Assembly: GCA_900556795.1 (NCBI GenBank)
Contig: USQD01000125.1
Coordinates: forward strand, 1-6,316
From: an uncultured Prevotella sp.
Lineage (GTDB): Bacteria > Bacteroidota > Bacteroidia > Bacteroidales > Bacteroidaceae
Length of the DNA stretch: 6,316 nucleotides
Direction of reading: 5' to 3'
Shown here: piece after piece, positions 3,511 to 6,316 of the stretch
Numbering within the stretch: position 1 is the stretch's first letter
Layout of the letters: every line of letters starts with the position of its first letter
Made by a program: the position numbers and the translations under genes
Notes under the pieces: generated by a model
The model's input: only the letters and a program-made list of their open reading frames with translations
Told to the model about the DNA's origin: nothing
The model's database searches: none

Positions 3511-6315
3511 TTAAAACAGCTCCAGCTTGTTCTTTCTTGCTTCTTCAAGCGATGCTATCTTAGCCTGCTGCTCGTGATATTCGTTGCGGAGGCGCTCATA
3601 GCGCTCATTCAGCTCTGCCACGAACTTAGGGCATTCGGTCTCGTTGAGGAAACGGGCGCAGATGCCGGCATTGAGCGAAGCATCCTTTACCCAGATAACC
3701 GGACCGTCATATACCGGAGCTATCTTCAGCGCCACATGCAGTTCGCTCGTAGTCGCTCCACCCACCATGATAGGGATGCGGAGTCCCGCCTTCTGCATTT
3801 CCTTCGCCACATGCACCATCTCCTCGAGCGATGGCGTAATCAGACCGCTCAGTCCGATGGCATCCACCTTCTCTTCTATCGCCTTTTTCACAATCTGCTC
3901 GGCAGGTACCATCACGCCCAGGTCGATGATATCATAGTTGTTGCACGACATCACCACGCATACGATGTTCTTGCCGATGTCGTGGACATCTCCCTTCACC
4001 GTAGCCATCAGGATCTTGCCAGCCGAAGTACTGCCGCCCTGCTTCTCTGCCTCTATATGAGGCTGGAGGATAGAAACCGCCGATTTCATCGTACGTGCGG
4101 TCTTCACCACCTGTGGCAGGAACATTTCGCCCTTGCCGAAGAGTTCGCCTACAAGGTTCATACCGTCCATCAGCGGACCCTCAATAACGTTCACCGCATG
4201 CGGATATTTCAGCAGAGCCTCGTTGATATCCGGCTGTAGGAACTCGGTGATGCCTTTCTGCAGCGCATACTTCAACCGCTCCTCTACAGGCAGTTTTCTC
4301 CATTCCGGAGCCGCCGGCTTCTTCACCGGAGCGCCACCAGCCTTGGCAGCTGCCTTGGCTGCATCTGCCTTCGCCTTGATTTCGGCTGCCAGCTCGATAA
4401 GATCATCAGCTGCACCCTTTCTGCGGTTCAGAACCACGTCTTCAATAAGTTCAAGCTGTTCTTTAAGTATCTTATCATAATCCATTCTGGCTTTGGCATT
4501 TACGATACCGAAGTCCATACCTACTTTCTGGGCATGATGCAGGAAGACGCAATGAATGGCTTCACGGATATAAGTGTTGCCTCGGAACGAGAACGAGAGG
4601 TTACTGACACCACCACTCACGTGAGCTCCCGGCAGATTCTTGTGAATCCATTCCGTAGCACGGATAAATTCCACGGCATAGTTGTCGTGCTCCTCCATAC
4701 CCGTAGCGATGGCGAGTACGTTAGGGTCAAAGATGATGTCGAGCGGATTCATACCCAGCTTGTCCACCAGCAGTCGGTAAGCCCGCTCAGCTATCTCGAT
4801 GCGGCGCTCATAAGTAGTAGCCTGCCCCACTTCATCGAAGCACATCACCACTACGGCAGCGCCATAGCGCATCACGTCCCTGGCATGCGAGAGGAATACC
4901 TCCTCACCCTCCTTCAGCGAGATGGAATTGACGATGCACTTGCCCTGGCAGCATTTCAGTCCAGCCAGAATCACCTCCCATTTAGAGGAGTCAATCATCA
5001 CCGGAACCTTAGCTATCTCCGGCTCAGCCGCTATCATATTGAGGAAGTTCACCATCTCAGCCTTCGCATCCAGCAGTCCGTCGTCCATATTGACGTCTAC
5101 CACGGCAGCTCCGTCAGCCACCTGCTTGCGTGCGATACCGATGGCTTCCTCATAACCTTTTTCATTAATCAAACGCAGGAACTTCCTGCTACCAGCCACG
5201 TTGCAGCGTTCACCCACGTTCACGAACCTGCTGGCATCCACCGGCAGATGAACGGAGTCATCGACCTGCAGGAGGTCCAGTCCCGAGAGCCACATATACT
5301 TAGGCTTCTCCACCACCTGATGCGGTTTCTTTCCCTCAGCCAATCGGGCATAATGAGCGATGAATTCGGGACTTGTACCGCAGCAGCCGCCAATGATGTT
5401 CACGATGCCTTCATCGATGAATTCGGCTATTTGCGGAGCCATCGATTCAGCCGTCTCATCATATTCGCCCATTTCGTTAGGCAGTCCGGCATTAGGATGG
5501 GCGCTTATATAATAAGGTGCCACCTGAGCCAGATGCTCGATAAACGGCTTCATCTGAGGCGCACCGAAGGCACAGTTCATGCCCACCGAGAAGATGGGAT
5601 AAGGAGAGAGCGATGCAAGAAAAGCATCAACCGTCTGACCGCTCAGGGTTCTTCCAGCCAGATCACTCACCGTCAGACTGATCATGATAGGCAGCTCCAC
5701 CCCATGCTTCTTCATCATGGTGATGGCAGCATCAATCATCGCCTTGCAGTTGAGCGTATCGAAGATGGTTTCGATGAGAATCACGTCCGCACCACCCTCT
5801 ATGAGACCATCCACCTGTTCGCAGACATCGGTGAAGAGTTCATCGTATGTAATCTCGCGGGCGGCAGGATTGCTGACGTCCGGACTCATGGAGCAAGTTT
5901 TGTTGGTTGGTCCCACATCTCCGGCTACGAAGCGTGGCTTATCCGGGGTAGAAAATTTGTCGCATTCGATGCGCGCCAGTCGTGCGCCCTCGAACGCCAT
6001 CTCGCGGGCGCAGTCTTCCAGGTGATAATCTGCCTGCGAGATGCGTTGGCACGAGAAGGTATTGGCAGTGATAATATCGGCGCCAGCCTCCAGGTAACGT
6101 CGGTAGATGTCCGAGATAACGTCAGGGCGAGTGATGTTGAGCATGTCGTTGTTGCCCTTCATCATTCCCGGCACATCACGGAACCGCTCGCCTCGGAAGT
6201 CATCCTCGGTCAGATTATATTTCTGAATCTCCGTACCCATGGCACCGTCAAGAATCAGAATCTTCTTTTCACATTGAGCTTTAAACTTTGAACTTTGAAC
6301 TTTATGATTTGTCAT
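3511..6315 (-). CDS. metH: Cobalamin-dependent methionine synthase lacking the C-terminal AdoMet reactivation domain
   Basis: MetH moves the methyl group of 5-methyltetrahydrofolate via cob(I)alamin to homocysteine, giving methionine and tetrahydrofolate in the cytoplasm. Domains over 934 residues: homocysteine/zinc domain (about 18-340) with LDGAMGT at 22-28 and zinc ligands Cys248, Cys311 and Cys312; pterin-binding domain (about 360-640) with [23 protein letters not shown] and [13 protein letters not shown]; Ala/Lys-rich linker (about 643-671); cap (about 672-760); B12 domain (about 765-890) with [10 protein letters not shown], His778 being the lower cobalt ligand, and SGLITPS at 823-829. 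E. coli MetH has about 1227 residues. Here translation stops at [13 protein letters not shown], the linker that in E. coli leads into the AdoMet/flavodoxin-dependent reactivation domain. The next bases are a repeat, not a broken continuation. The ATG at 6315 is the only in-frame ATG before Met26 of the conserved core. Promoter and any cobalamin riboswitch lie outside the window. Confidence 0.96.
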   Translation of the reverse strand: MTNHKVQSSKFKAQCEKKILILDGAMGTEIQKYNLTEDDFRGERFRDVPGMMKGNNDMLNITRPDVISDIYRRYLEAGADIITANTFSCQRISQADYHLEDCAREMAFEGARLARIECDKFSTPDKPRFVAGDVGPTNKTCSMSPDVSNPAAREITYDELFTDVCEQVDGLIEGGADVILIETIFDTLNCKAMIDAAITMMKKHGVELPIMISLTVSDLAGRTLSGQTVDAFLASLSPYPIFSVGMNCAFGAPQMKPFIEHLAQVAPYYISAHPNAGLPNEMGEYDETAESMAPQIAEFIDEGIVNIIGGCCGTSPEFIAHYARLAEGKKPHQVVEKPKYMWLSGLDLLQVDDSVHLPVDASRFVNVGERCNVAGSRKFLRLINEKGYEEAIGIARKQVADGAAVVDVNMDDGLLDAKAEMVNFLNMIAAEPEIAKVPVMIDSSKWEVILAGLKCCQGKCIVNSISLKEGEEVFLSHARDVMRYGAAVVVMCFDEVGQATTYERRIEIAERAYRLLVDKLGMNPLDIIFDPNVLAIATGMEEHDNYAVEFIRATEWIHKNLPGAHVSGGVSNLSFSFRGNTYIREAIHCVFLHHAQKVGMDFGIVNAKARMDYDKILKEQLELIEDVVLNRRKGAADDLIELAAEIKAKADAAKAAAKAGGAPVKKPAAPEWRKLPVEERLKYALQKGITEFLQPDINEALLKYPHAVNVIEGPLMDGMNLVGELFGKGEMFLPQVVKTARTMKSAVSILQPHIEAEKQGGSTSAGKILMATVKGDVHDIGKNIVCVVMSCNNYDIIDLGVMVPAEQIVKKAIEEKVDAIGLSGLITPSLEEMVHVAKEMQKAGLRIPIMVGGATTSELHVALKIAPVYDGPVIWVKDASLNAGICARFLNETECPKFVAELNERYERLRNEYHEQQAKIASLEEARKNKLELF
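6276..6303 (-). repeat. 7-bp tandem repeat inside the first codons of metH
   Basis: Read in the coding direction, four heptamers follow the fourth codon: AAAGTTC, AAAGTTC, AAAGTTT, AAAGCTC, the last two each one base off the consensus. They encode residues 5 to about 14 ([10 protein letters not shown]), ahead of the conserved core that starts near Lys18-Ile19. Seven is not a multiple of three, so gain or loss of one unit would put the start codon out of frame with the gene. Confidence 0.75.
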
Positions 6316-6316
6316 A

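Noticed and set aside
3493..4239. 248-codon open frame on the plus strand opposite the metH 3' end
   Set aside because: It lies antisense to the B12 and cap domains and starts inside the palindromic repeat; the composition is that of a complement-strand artefact.
4534..6291. 585-codon open frame on the plus strand opposite metH
   Set aside because: It is fully antisense to a clear methionine synthase, its protein has no recognisable domain, and it is His/Arg-rich as expected from the complement of a coding frame.

Overview
This 6.3-kb window is ordinary chromosomal housekeeping DNA from a member of the Bacteroidetes, most likely order Bacteroidales and plausibly a Prevotella-like lineage. 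The case rests on two near-perfect Bacteroidetes-type promoters (TTTG, 19-nt spacer, TAnnTTTG), AT-rich intergenic gaps beside genes of balanced composition, poor Shine-Dalgarno sequences, and the style of the proteins. All five complete genes lie on the minus strand, so the biological order runs from right to left.

Layout, right to left: (1) metH (3511-6315) is a cobalamin-dependent methionine synthase. It has the homocysteine, folate, cap and B12 domains but stops where the AdoMet-dependent reactivation domain would begin. Its first codons are built from a 7-bp tandem repeat. (2) A 140-bp gap follows, holding three GCCCT/AGGGC palindromes arranged as a repeat element. (3) A HAD-family phosphatase of the YihX type (2750-3370) comes next, ending in a strong stem-loop terminator. 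(4) Immediately beyond that is a promoter driving a three-gene operon: map (methionine aminopeptidase), tsaD (t6A tRNA modification) and pncC (NMN deamidase, the CinA C-terminal domain). The intergenic gaps are 26 and 27 nt. (5) The operon ends in an AU-rich stem-loop, which again runs directly into a leftward promoter and a candidate start codon (positions 6-4, Met-Ser). From gene order I remember in Bacteroidales, this may be the start of rpmB (ribosomal protein L28).

How the genes work together: map, tsaD and pncC serve protein maturation, translation fidelity and NAD-cycle salvage. They are probably co-transcribed but are not one pathway. MetH makes methionine from homocysteine. With its reactivation domain missing, it should need a partner protein encoded elsewhere. 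The HAD phosphatase may be read through from metH, since no promoter is recognisable in front of it.

I see no CRISPR array, phage, transposase, tRNA or rRNA, and no gene-free stretch longer than 160 bases. I do not see a new multi-gene system. The points most worth a second look are the truncated MetH, the heptamer repeat at its start, the palindromic repeat element, and the matched terminator-promoter junctions.
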